Assembly (NCBI GenBank): GCA_942493145.1
Contig: OW818679.1
Coordinates: forward strand, 3,162,001 to 3,226,000
Source: ENR-C20 sp942493145
GTDB lineage: Bacteria > Bacillota > Clostridia > Acetivibrionales > DTU013
Length of the DNA stretch: 64,000 nucleotides
Direction: 5' to 3'
The notes under the pieces were generated by a model that had not been told where the DNA came from, ran no database searches, and was given only the letters and a program-made list of their open reading frames with translations. A program made the translations under genes and the position numbers. Within the stretch, counting starts at the first letter, position 1. Each line of letters begins with the position of its first letter. This document shows positions 53,336-61,926 of the stretch, piece by piece.

Positions 53336-55384
53336 TCAGTTGTATCCTTCAGGTATAATAATCCTGAAGCCATTATCACTGGTGTTATAAGTAATATCCA
53401 AACAAACCTTTGTAATTTTACCCTCCGTATTTGTTGTATATAATGCACTGATTGATTTTACAACATATGTATCCTTGTTCAGTACAATACGCAGATGATA
53501 TTCCGAAAAGTCAAATTGTCCAGAAATTGCGTCTGTGCTTATTTCAGAAAAACTGTTGCTTTTTGTTATACTACTATTCATCGATTCGTCCATCAGGGCG
53601 AGATCGCCTTCCATGACTATTTCAGAGTCGCTCTCTTCCATATGAAGGCCTGTGCAATACACATTATTGTGCAATTTATACCTGTTCCTATTCTGAAAGA
53701 ACATCTCCTGGTATTCCTTTTGCTGATACTTCATTATTATTTTTACAGCTGTTAGTGGATTGTTCATATATACAGAGTTCTTGGAATAAAATTGTTCGCC
53801 TTCATATTTTTTATTAGACTCATTATAAATTAAAGCATATTTTTTAGAAATTTCATTGTTTTCATTATCAACCTCGTAATTTATTACAATCTTACCATCC
53901 TCTGAGAATTCCTTAGAGTCAGCAGCAGTTGAAATAACCCGCTCATAGAGGGATTTGTATCTTTTTAGGCTAGCCATAGCCAAATCGGATTTGCTTAATA
54001 TCTCTACGTTTTTTTCATACTCTTCATTATCATTTATCAATATAGAATATGCTGATCCATCCCAAAGAACACTTTTTCCAAAAGTTTGTGCAACAAACCT
54101 TACAGGTATATAGGTCCTTCCATTCTTGTAACTGGTCGGCGCAACATCGAGTAAAACCGCTTTCCCATTAACAAAGGCTGTATTGTTATTATGCTGGAGC
54201 TCTATTGTCTTATCATCTTTAATAATGGTTACACTTTTATTATTACCGTTCCATATGATGTGTTCATCGTCGTTTTTAACACCCAATGCAATCAAAATCG
54301 CTCTCAATGGGAGAAGCGTCCTATTGTTCTTCGAAATTATCACATCATCAAAAGTGACTTTTTTTCCACTGACTACAACTCTAACATTGTCTATCTCCTT
54401 GATAATGTCTTCTCCATAAATAATTTGTGTTTCACTGCCGTCAATCTTTGTCCTACAGAAGCTTTTAAAATTATAGGTAGAATAATCTGATACAATCCTA
54501 TAATATATCCAATCACCGGCAATACAGAAATCGGAAAATCTTCCATCGAGGAGTCTTTGCTTACCGCTTCCATCTGTCTTGATTCTGTAAAGGGCATCTC
54601 CAGTTATCGAATAATAAATCCATTCACAATTCACATTTAAACGACTGGCATTTAGCCCAAGCTTCTCTTTGCCCGTTCCATCGGTTTTGATTTTATATAG
54701 TCCATATTCCGGTTTATCAGCAGTATAATATATCCAATCCTCAATGACATTTAAATCAAGATAATATGCTCCATCATCACAGATTTTGACCACATTGGTG
54801 CCATCTGTCTTCATTTTATAAAGCTTTGTATCATCATTGTGGTTTTCGAAATAGATCCATTCTCCAACAACATTAAGGCAACTTACAGAAAGATTATTAA
54901 GCTTGGTTCTGGAAGTACCGTCTGTTTTGATCCTGTATGGCTTCATTTCATCACTGTCATTAGCGAAATATATCCAATCAGCGAAAACATTCATATTTAC
55001 TGCATAATCATCGCTAAGCTTCTTCCTGCCGCTACCATCAGTATTCATGCTGTACAAAGCCGGTTTATAATCCTCTGACTTACTAAAATCATTAGACCAA
55101 AGTATACAATATATCGTTTCACCTATAATATTTATCTCCTGTGCTACTTCGTCACAAATCTTTACAAGTTCGCCCCCGTCTGCCTGCATCTTGTAAAATC
55201 CTTTGTTGGATAATGAAAAATAAACCGAGCCTCCGCCTTCGGCAGCTGTTCCATGGTTTGCCACATTACCGATGCTGTTGCCTCTGGTCTCTACTTCCGC
55301 AATAGCCGAACCAGCCAAAAAAAATAGTGTAGCCAGGATTACAGAAATCAATATTAATGTCTTTTTCATATTGTTCCCCGCCAA
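53336..55384 (-). CDS. Secreted protein: DUF5050-like beta-propeller plus copper amine oxidase N-like domain
   Basis: 682 aa. A signal peptide (ILATLFFLAGSAIAE) is followed by about six blades of the type IYYTADKPEYGLYKIKTDG (DUF5050), covering about 40-325. A copper amine oxidase N-terminal-like domain follows (NRTLLPLRAILIALG, GRTYIPVRFVAQTFG), common in clostridial surface proteins, and then a C-terminal domain of about 250 residues I do not recognise. The TTG start at 55384 has AAGGAG at good spacing; an ATG at 55369 is an alternative. Role unknown, probably cell-surface. Confidence 0.78.
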   Translation of the reverse strand: MAGNNMKKTLILISVILATLFFLAGSAIAEVETRGNSIGNVANHGTAAEGGGSVYFSLSNKGFYKMQADGGELVKICDEVAQEINIIGETIYCILWSNDFSKSEDYKPALYSMNTDGSGRKKLSDDYAVNMNVFADWIYFANDSDEMKPYRIKTDGTSRTKLNNLSVSCLNVVGEWIYFENHNDDTKLYKMKTDGTNVVKICDDGAYYLDLNVIEDWIYYTADKPEYGLYKIKTDGTGKEKLGLNASRLNVNCEWIYYSITGDALYRIKTDGSGKQRLLDGRFSDFCIAGDWIYYRIVSDYSTYNFKSFCRTKIDGSETQIIYGEDIIKEIDNVRVVVSGKKVTFDDVIISKNNRTLLPLRAILIALGVKNDDEHIIWNGNNKSVTIIKDDKTIELQHNNNTAFVNGKAVLLDVAPTSYKNGRTYIPVRFVAQTFGKSVLWDGSAYSILINDNEEYEKNVEILSKSDLAMASLKRYKSLYERVISTAADSKEFSEDGKIVINYEVDNENNEISKKYALIYNESNKKYEGEQFYSKNSVYMNNPLTAVKIIMKYQQKEYQEMFFQNRNRYKLHNNVYCTGLHMEESDSEIVMEGDLALMDESMNSSITKSNSFSEISTDAISGQFDFSEYHLRIVLNKDTYVVKSISALYTTNTEGKITKVCLDITYNTSDNGFRIIIPEGYN

Positions 55385-55521
55385 TCTATACTCCTTATTT
55401 TCCCTTTTAACTTATTATAATGCATATAAAGTCTATAGCTCAAATATTGCCCACTACCCAGACATTACCTGCATTTATACGTAATTTTATTTATGCAAAG
55501 AGTAATGAAGGAGGCCGTATT

Positions 55522-55830
55522 ATGCGAAAGAGAGCAGTTTTATTATTTTGCGTCCTGTTGGTTATAATGCTTGTGTTATTGACGGGCTGCGTTCCTGGAG
55601 ACGGGACATATACAACAGATAAGCCGGCAGGATTTTTTTGGGGTATCTGGCATGGATGGGTTGCGTTCATTTCACTCATTATTGGTTTGTTTGACAAAAA
55701 CATAAGGGTGTATGAAACAATAAACACGGGATGGTGGTACGATTTTGGCTTTTATATGGCAATAATCGGAGGATTCGGCGGCTTGGCTCTATTCCGTAAA
55801 AAGAAAGCATGCGATAAAGATCATAAGTAG
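55522..55830 (+). CDS. Small lipoprotein with C-terminal membrane helix
   Basis: 102 aa from the ATG at 55522 (AAGGAGG upstream). Lipobox LLTGC after a typical signal, then GTYTTDKPAGFFWGIWHGW and two hydrophobic segments, ending in a basic tail (RKKKACDKDHK). I recognise the pattern as a conserved hypothetical family of Firmicutes but know no function. Confidence 0.75.
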   Translation: MRKRAVLLFCVLLVIMLVLLTGCVPGDGTYTTDKPAGFFWGIWHGWVAFISLIIGLFDKNIRVYETINTGWWYDFGFYMAIIGGFGGLALFRKKKACDKDHK

Positions 55831-55860
55831 ATATTGAAGTGGTACCTACCTAAAGGAAAT

Positions 55861-55921
55861 CAGGTTGGCAGGCAGGTTCATGCCTGCCCCACCTGCCTGC
55901 CCCACCTGCCTGCTCCACCTG
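55861..55921. repeat. Hairpin plus 13-bp tandem repeats
   Basis: CAGGT...GGCAGGCA / TGCCTGCC...ACCTG forms a hairpin (55861-55895). Overlapping it are three 13-bp units CCTGCYCCACCTG at 55883, 55896 and 55909. It fills the space between two convergent genes and ends two bases before the deoD stop codon. Confidence 0.8.
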
Positions 55922-55922
55922 T

Positions 55923-56630
55923 TTACGCCAGATCCAGCGCTATCTCCATCATCTGAGTAAAAGAATTCTGTCGCTCCTCAGAGGTGGTTTCCTCATGTGA
56001 AATCAGTGAATCGGAAACGGTAAGGATACAGAGCGCATTTACCCCGGCCCTTGCAGCATTCATGTAAAGTGCGGCAGCTTCCATCTCGATAGCCAGCACG
56101 CCCATCTTAGCCCACTGTTTCCACGAATCAACCGCGTCGTTGTAAAACGTATCTGATGAGAGAATGTTTCCGACTTTGGCATCAATCCCTCTTGCCTTCG
56201 CAGCCTCAACAGCTTTTTTCAGAAGCTCCCATGAAGCAGTTGGTGCAAGGGTCCCAGGAAGTCCATATTGAGCAGCATAATTGGAATTGGTGGAAGCCGA
56301 CATGCCTATGACTATGTCACGCACCTTTACATCCGGCTGCAGTGATCCTGCAGAGCCAACACGGATCAGGTTCTTCACCCCGTAAAAATGTATAAGCTCA
56401 TAAGAGTATATGCCTATCGATGGCATACCCATACCTGTTCCCATTACAGATACCCTGCGTCCTTTATAGGTTCCGGTATATCCGAACATGTTCCTTACGG
56501 TATTGAACTGCACAGCCCCCTCAAGATAGTTTTCAGCTATGAATTTCGCCCTCAGGGGATCTCCCGGCAGCAACACTGTTTCTGCTATTACTCCCATTTC
56601 TTCAACTTGAATATGTGGTGTTGGTATCAT
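55923..56630 (-). CDS. deoD: Purine nucleoside phosphorylase (DeoD type)
   Basis: 235 aa, usual length. Cleaves purine (deoxy)nucleosides with phosphate to base and (deoxy)ribose-1-phosphate. Motifs: VLLPGDPLRAKFIAENYL at the phosphate site, GTGMGMPSIGIYSYEL, RVGSAGSLQ and the C-terminal ALCILTVSDSL with the catalytic Asp. It is the last gene of the nucleoside importer operon, 27 bp after the permease gene, so imported nucleosides are degraded by a co-expressed enzyme. Confidence 0.96.
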   Translation of the reverse strand: MIPTPHIQVEEMGVIAETVLLPGDPLRAKFIAENYLEGAVQFNTVRNMFGYTGTYKGRRVSVMGTGMGMPSIGIYSYELIHFYGVKNLIRVGSAGSLQPDVKVRDIVIGMSASTNSNYAAQYGLPGTLAPTASWELLKKAVEAAKARGIDAKVGNILSSDTFYNDAVDSWKQWAKMGVLAIEMEAAALYMNAARAGVNALCILTVSDSLISHEETTSEERQNSFTQMMEIALDLA

Positions 56631-56657
56631 TTAAAACACTCTCCATTCATTTTTAAT

Positions 56658-57623
56658 TTATCTTTGACCCATATCATAAGGTATACCCTCTGCTTTTGGA
56701 GCCCTTGATTTTTTAGATGTAAAAGCCAGAACGACCATAGTTGCAATATAAGGCAGCATTTTATAATAGGTTTGATTTATGTGCAAAACGTCCAGGAATG
56801 GGATCAGCGCAACAGAATAGGCAACGGAACGAAGGAACGCAAAGAACAAGGCTGCGAGAAAGATCTTAATAGGCTTCCATTGTCCGAATATCATAACGGC
56901 AAGTGCAAGGAAGCCAAACCCTGCTACTCCTGTATGTCCGTTAGTATTACCGTCCATAACACCCACTGCATAGAAAAATCCGCCGATACCTCCAAGGATA
57001 CCGGAAAGTCCCACACCTGCATAGCGCATGAAGTAAACATTAATACCGACCGAGTCGGCAGCATGAGGATGTTCACCACACGCACGAAGGCGCAGCCCGA
57101 ACTTCGTCTTGTAAAAAACAATAGTAGATATGATAAGCAATGCAACTCCTATGTATATTGTAATATACGTATTCTGGAATAATATTTTCCCGACTACCGG
57201 TATATCGCCAAGTAATGGAACTTTTTTAACATAAAAATTCATATGTGTTGTAATTCCGTCACTGTTGAAGTACATTTTAGAAAACAGCAGTATTGCTGCC
57301 GGAATCATCATATTCAGTGCTGTACCTGTAATGGTCTGATCCGCTTTCATGTTGACAGCCGCAAAGGACAACAGCATTGAATACAGGAATCCCGAGGCCG
57401 CACCCACCAGCATTCCAAGAAGCAATATTACCTGTGGGTTCATGGACGTACCTTCTACAATGAAAACAAAAAGGCATCCAAAAAATGCGCCAAAGAGCAT
57501 GATGCCCTCAAGAGCGATGTTGACGATTCCGCTGCGCTCGCTGAACATGCCGCCCAGTGCCACTAAAAGCAGTGGGATGGCAACCGGAAGCGTATTTTGA
57601 ATCAAATAATACAATGTATCCAT
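56658..57623 (-). CDS. Nucleoside ABC transporter permease (NupQ/YufQ type)
   Basis: 321 aa with eight or more helices and the family motifs ERSGIVNIALEGIMLFGAFFG (first half) and GLRLRACGEHPHAADSVGINV (coupling region). It starts three bases after the paired permease gene, with GGGGGAGG in front. Works with the upstream ATPase and BMP-type binding lipoprotein. Confidence 0.92.
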   Translation of the reverse strand: MDTLYYLIQNTLPVAIPLLLVALGGMFSERSGIVNIALEGIMLFGAFFGCLFVFIVEGTSMNPQVILLLGMLVGAASGFLYSMLLSFAAVNMKADQTITGTALNMMIPAAILLFSKMYFNSDGITTHMNFYVKKVPLLGDIPVVGKILFQNTYITIYIGVALLIISTIVFYKTKFGLRLRACGEHPHAADSVGINVYFMRYAGVGLSGILGGIGGFFYAVGVMDGNTNGHTGVAGFGFLALAVMIFGQWKPIKIFLAALFFAFLRSVAYSVALIPFLDVLHINQTYYKMLPYIATMVVLAFTSKKSRAPKAEGIPYDMGQR

Positions 57624-57626
57624 ATT

Positions 57627-58775
57627 TTACGCCTCCCCCTTTTTTTCAGCCTGTGTGGTTTCATGTTTTTTCTCCCGACGTTTTTTCAACAGTTTCACAA
57701 CTGTTGCATTCATGACCATTGCAAAGGCTGAAAAGTAAATAATAACTGCGATTACAACATCAATTATTTCAGGCTTATATCCGAACAGGCTTGCAAGTGT
57801 TCCTCCGCGCTGAATGTATGAGACAAACAATGCAGAAAAGATAATTCCGATGGGGCTGGAGTTACCCAGCAGCGCTACTGCTATGCCATTAAATCCATTT
57901 GCAGCAATAACACTTACCGGTTCATAGGTCATACTGCTGCCGGCTATGGTGGACGGCGCCAAAATTGCAAATGCTCCGCCAAGGCCTGCAAAAGCACCGG
58001 CAATTACCATTGTAAGTATGATATTACGCTTGCCGTTCATACCGGCGTACATGCTTGCATACTTGTTATAGCCAGTTGCTTTGAGTTCATATCCAAAGGT
58101 GGTTTTGTTTAAAACAACGAATAAAATTATCGCTAAAGCAATAGAAATTAAAAATGCAATGTTTACACTGGAATTCGAAATTCCAAGAGTGGGCAGCTGT
58201 GCCGATGCAGGAAGATATGCGGTTCTGGTTTTTGATGAAATATACATCTTAGCGTTTCCCTGTATAAGCATATCTACCAGATACATGCCGATATAGTTGA
58301 ACATTATTGATGTTATAACTTCATTAACATTAAGCAATGCTTTGAATATGCCTGGTATAAATCCCCATATCAAGCCACCGACCATACCGGCAATGATACA
58401 TACCAACCAATGGATACCATCGGGCAGTTCCCACATGAATCCTACATATAAGGCAAAGAACATTCCCATAGTATACTGACCAGAAGCGCCAATGTTAAAC
58501 AAGCCCATTTTAAAGGCAAAGCCAACAGCCAGACCTGTCATTAATATTGGGGTTGCAAAATAAAAAACATCGCCAAGGCGTCTCAAACCACCGATCAGGA
58601 GCATCTGAAAGCCCGAAAGCGCGTTGGCGGGACTGGACACAACCATAACGACAAATCCAAAAACCAGGCCAAGGAATATGGCAAGCAGTGCAGACGTAAA
58701 TGCAGAGAAACCCTTGCTTTTTGTAACTTTCTTAATATCAAATGCTTTTGGGGAAGAAACTGTTTTATCCTGCAT
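57627..58775 (-). CDS. Nucleoside ABC transporter permease (NupP/YufP type)
   Basis: 382 aa from the ATG at 58775, which follows AAGGAGG and overlaps the ATPase gene by 11 bases; a longer start at 58817 is less likely. Contains GLAVGFAFKMGLFNIGASGQ and TFGYELKATGYNKYASMYAGM, typical of the second permease of BMP-type importers. Confidence 0.92.
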   Translation of the reverse strand: MQDKTVSSPKAFDIKKVTKSKGFSAFTSALLAIFLGLVFGFVVMVVSSPANALSGFQMLLIGGLRRLGDVFYFATPILMTGLAVGFAFKMGLFNIGASGQYTMGMFFALYVGFMWELPDGIHWLVCIIAGMVGGLIWGFIPGIFKALLNVNEVITSIMFNYIGMYLVDMLIQGNAKMYISSKTRTAYLPASAQLPTLGISNSSVNIAFLISIALAIILFVVLNKTTFGYELKATGYNKYASMYAGMNGKRNIILTMVIAGAFAGLGGAFAILAPSTIAGSSMTYEPVSVIAANGFNGIAVALLGNSSPIGIIFSALFVSYIQRGGTLASLFGYKPEIIDVVIAVIIYFSAFAMVMNATVVKLLKKRREKKHETTQAEKKGEA

Positions 58776-60336
58776 TTTCATCCTCCTTTGCAACATTCTT
58801 TTCAACGTTCTTTGCAATGTTACGTTTCGCGCCCGACATGTAAAGACCGAGTTCCTGAACTGTAATTTCCTTTGGATCCAGTTCTCCTACAATTTCGCCC
58901 TCATACATAACAAGGATACGATCGCTTATATTCATAACCTCATCAAGTTCAAGAGACATCAGCAAGACTGCTTTGCCTGCATCACGCCTTGCTACCAGCT
59001 GCTTATGTATGTATTCAATAGCACCTACGTCAAGCCCTCTGGTTGGTTGAACTGCAACCAACAGCTCGTGCTGTTTGTCAATTTCACGGGCAATGATCGC
59101 TTTTTGCTGGTTACCACCCGACATGCTTCTCACAGCAGTTATAGGCCCTTGCCCGCTGCGCACATCATATTGCTCAATCAATTTTTCAGCATATGAGCGT
59201 ACTGCACGGTTTTTTATAAATCCGTTTTGCTGAAACTCAGGTTGCCAGTAGCGCTGCAATACCATATTCTCTTCCAATGTATAATCAAGTACAAGTCCAT
59301 ATTTGTGACGATCCTCCGGAATATGACTAATTCCTGCTTTTGAACGGGAACGGATAGTTGCCTTTGTAATATCGCTGCCGCAAAGGTTGATACTTCCACT
59401 GCTCAATTTTTCAAGACCGGTAAGCGCCGATATAAACTCGGTTTGTCCGTTACCGTCGATACCTGCAAGACAGACGATTTCGCCCGCCCTTACATCAAAA
59501 GAAACATTCCTGACTGCGTTGTTTTTATGTATTTTTGAGGAGACTACGATATTTCTCACGGATAGAACAACATCGCCTGGCTCTGTATCCTCTTTATCCA
59601 CTGTAAAGGTTACATCTCGTCCAACCATCATTCTTGACAGTTCTTCCTTGGTTGTATCCTTTATTTCAACTGTACCTATATATTTACCCTTCCACAGTAC
59701 AGTGCAACGGTCGGCAACAGCCATGATCTCATTCAATTTATGGGTTATAAAAAGTATTGATTTGCCTTCTCTTGCGAATCCCCTCATTATTTCCATAAGC
59801 TCATCAATTTCCTGAGGAGTTAAAACTGCGGTTGGCTCATCAAAAATCAAAATTTCATTTTCACGATACAGCATTTTTAAAATCTCAACGCGTTGCTGCA
59901 TTCCGACCGAAATTTCTTCAATTATAGCATCCGGGTCTACCTTAAGCCCGTATTGTTCACTAAGCTCTATAACCTTATCCCTGGCTGCTTTTTTCTGCAA
60001 AAAGCCCAACTTGTTTGGCTCAACACCTAAAATAATATTCTCAAGAACTGTAAAAATTTCTACAAGCTTAAAGTGCTGATGTACCATGCCAATGCCCAAA
60101 TCGTTGGCATCATTGGGATTGCTTATTTTTACGGTATTACCATTCTTTCTGATTTCACCCTTATCTGCCTGGTATAACCCAAAGAGCACGCTCATAAGCG
60201 TAGATTTACCGGCACCATTTTCACCTAATAGAGCATGTATTTCGCCCTTCTTTAAACGCAGGGTAATATTATCATTTGCTTTAATGCCAGGAAATTCTTT
60301 TGTTATATTAAGCATCTCGATAATATAATCTTCCAT
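58765..60336 (-). CDS. Nucleoside ABC transporter double ATPase (NupO/YufO type)
   Basis: 523 aa with two ATPase domains. Domain 1 has GENGAGKST, ISVGMQQRVEILK and LIFDEPTAVLTPQE; domain 2 has GIDGNGQTE, PEDRHKYGL, MSGGNQQK and VAVQPTRGLDVGA, where Gln-Pro replaces Glu-Pro, the usual feature of this subfamily. GAGG lies before the ATG. A 13-bp hairpin separates it from the binding-protein gene upstream. Confidence 0.92.
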   Translation of the reverse strand: MEDYIIEMLNITKEFPGIKANDNITLRLKKGEIHALLGENGAGKSTLMSVLFGLYQADKGEIRKNGNTVKISNPNDANDLGIGMVHQHFKLVEIFTVLENIILGVEPNKLGFLQKKAARDKVIELSEQYGLKVDPDAIIEEISVGMQQRVEILKMLYRENEILIFDEPTAVLTPQEIDELMEIMRGFAREGKSILFITHKLNEIMAVADRCTVLWKGKYIGTVEIKDTTKEELSRMMVGRDVTFTVDKEDTEPGDVVLSVRNIVVSSKIHKNNAVRNVSFDVRAGEIVCLAGIDGNGQTEFISALTGLEKLSSGSINLCGSDITKATIRSRSKAGISHIPEDRHKYGLVLDYTLEENMVLQRYWQPEFQQNGFIKNRAVRSYAEKLIEQYDVRSGQGPITAVRSMSGGNQQKAIIAREIDKQHELLVAVQPTRGLDVGAIEYIHKQLVARRDAGKAVLLMSLELDEVMNISDRILVMYEGEIVGELDPKEITVQELGLYMSGAKRNIAKNVEKNVAKEDENAG

Positions 60337-60374
60337 ATTACCTCTTCTTATATCGAAATTTTATGGCTGATATA

Positions 60375-60408
60375 GTAAAGGGAAAAGACATTTGCCTTTT
60401 CCCTTTAC
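60375..60408 (-). terminator. Intercistronic hairpin after the BMP binding-protein gene
   Basis: GTAAAGGGAAAAG and CTTTTCCCTTTAC form a 13-bp perfect stem with an eight-base loop. It is probably a partial terminator or mRNA stabiliser that lets the binding protein be made in excess over the ATPase and permeases. Confidence 0.7.
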
Positions 60409-60462
60409 AAACCTCTACTCACATAAAGGCTTAGGCCAATATGTCAGTTTATACAGCTTTTA

Positions 60463-61608
60463 TTATCTTACCTCAACTACTACCTTTTTAAGATTAAGGC
60501 TGGAAACAAGCTCTTCAGCTGTTGCATAGCCAGTTTCAGCAGCGACTTTTATAGTACGGACAGGAGCTACCGATCCGTCAGCAAGTGTTTTATATATAGC
60601 ATCATAGTCTGCTTTGGTGAATTTCGCAAATCTGTCGAAAGCATTACCCTTTTCATCTCCAATAACTATAGTAGGAAGACCTACGCCGTTGTTGGATGCG
60701 TTGAAGGTTGTTGTTTTACCTGCATAGTTTGCCCAGCTGTTATCCTTATAGATGGATTTGAGAACCTGTTGAACGGAAGCGCCAAGTCCTTTGGTTGCAG
60801 ATGTAATAACAGTTTCACTGTCATATCTCTGGTCAACGTCAACACCTATAACCTTTTTCCCGGCTTCCGCAGCAGCGGACATAACGCTTTTGCCTACTGA
60901 ACCGCCGCAAGCAAATATTACATCTTTACCTTCCTGATACATTGTTTTTGCTGTGGCTTTGTTGGTATCAGTTTCTGCAAAATCGCCAGTATAGTGGTAA
61001 GTGACTGAAATTGCTCCGTCACCAAGACCCAATTCTGTCGCTGCAGCCTCAATACCCTGCAAATATCCATATCCGAATGCCTGAACAGCAGGAACGGCCA
61101 TTCCACCCATAAAGCCGAGCTTTGTCATACCGTCCTTGATTGCAGCATAACCTGCAAGATAACCGGACTGTTCTTCAGCGTACATGACGCTTGCTACGTT
61201 TGCTTCTGTTTTAAAGGTTGCGTAATCTGCTGTGTGAGGCGCTCCATCCAAAAGAATGAATTTGATAGCAGGGTATTTTGTTTGTGCTTCATATATCGGT
61301 ACCTCAAACAGGTAACCAGGTGTTACAATAACCTTTGCGCCACCGGTGACAGCCAGATCAATTGCTGCAAGGTATCCAGCGTCTGATGCTTCTTCGGGTT
61401 TGTAATACTTGTGAGTAATTTTATTTTCCTCAGCAAATGCAACAACGCCCTCCCAGGAACCCTGATTAAAAGATTTGTCATCAATATTGCCCTTGTCGGT
61501 AATGAGAGCTATTTCGAAACCATTGCTAGTTGTTGCACCACCGCAACCTGAAAGTACAGCCATGACCATGACCAGGGTGAGGATAATTGCCGCCAATTTT
61601 TTCATCAT
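60463..61608 (-). CDS. BMP-family nucleoside-binding lipoprotein
   Basis: 381 aa with lipobox VLSGCGG. The BMP/PnrA family is seen in ALITDKGNIDDKSFNQGSWEG, GYLAGYAAIKDG, and FACGGSVGKSVMSAA. Such proteins bind purine nucleosides outside the membrane and deliver them to the importer. First gene of the operon; AGGAGG precedes its two tandem ATG codons. Confidence 0.94.
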   Translation of the reverse strand: MMKKLAAIILTLVMVMAVLSGCGGATTSNGFEIALITDKGNIDDKSFNQGSWEGVVAFAEENKITHKYYKPEEASDAGYLAAIDLAVTGGAKVIVTPGYLFEVPIYEAQTKYPAIKFILLDGAPHTADYATFKTEANVASVMYAEEQSGYLAGYAAIKDGMTKLGFMGGMAVPAVQAFGYGYLQGIEAAATELGLGDGAISVTYHYTGDFAETDTNKATAKTMYQEGKDVIFACGGSVGKSVMSAAAEAGKKVIGVDVDQRYDSETVITSATKGLGASVQQVLKSIYKDNSWANYAGKTTTFNASNNGVGLPTIVIGDEKGNAFDRFAKFTKADYDAIYKTLADGSVAPVRTIKVAAETGYATAEELVSSLNLKKVVVEVR

Positions 61609-61926
61609 GAACTTCCTCCTCGTTTATAAATCTTTATTTGAAATATGTACGAATTCCTACTATCTAATATTATAGTTTCTCAACGCATTTTTCAATATGT
61701 AAAGTCAATTAAATGGCAGTAAAGCTAAACTAAATATTTATACATGAAAATCAGTATTTATGCGGTTTTAAAGGTAACGGGACACATCTCCTGCAAAGGT
61801 AGCAACGCCTCGATGCTGAGAAGTGTCCTGAAAGGTAAAGGGACACATCTCTTACACGGAGCTGCAGCTACGCGGGTCTGAGATATGTCCCTTTTTGATA
61901 GTCTTTTCTTTTGCCTGAGGTATGGC
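61609..61926. repeat. Gene-free stretch with two GGGACACATC hairpin repeats
   Basis: 318 bp without a gene. Unit 1 is 61779-61828 (GGGACACATCTC with GAGAAGTGTCC). Unit 2 is 61837-61896 (AAAGGGACACATCTC with GAGATATGTCCCTTT, then TTTTT), which could also terminate transcription on the + strand. Both resemble the element at 48931-48984. The left part presumably holds the promoter of the BMP operon; I could not fix it. Confidence 0.75.

Noticed and set aside
61609..61926. Purine riboswitch upstream of the nucleoside importer
   Set aside because: The stretch is dominated by dispersed repeats, and no purine-aptamer core was visible by eye.
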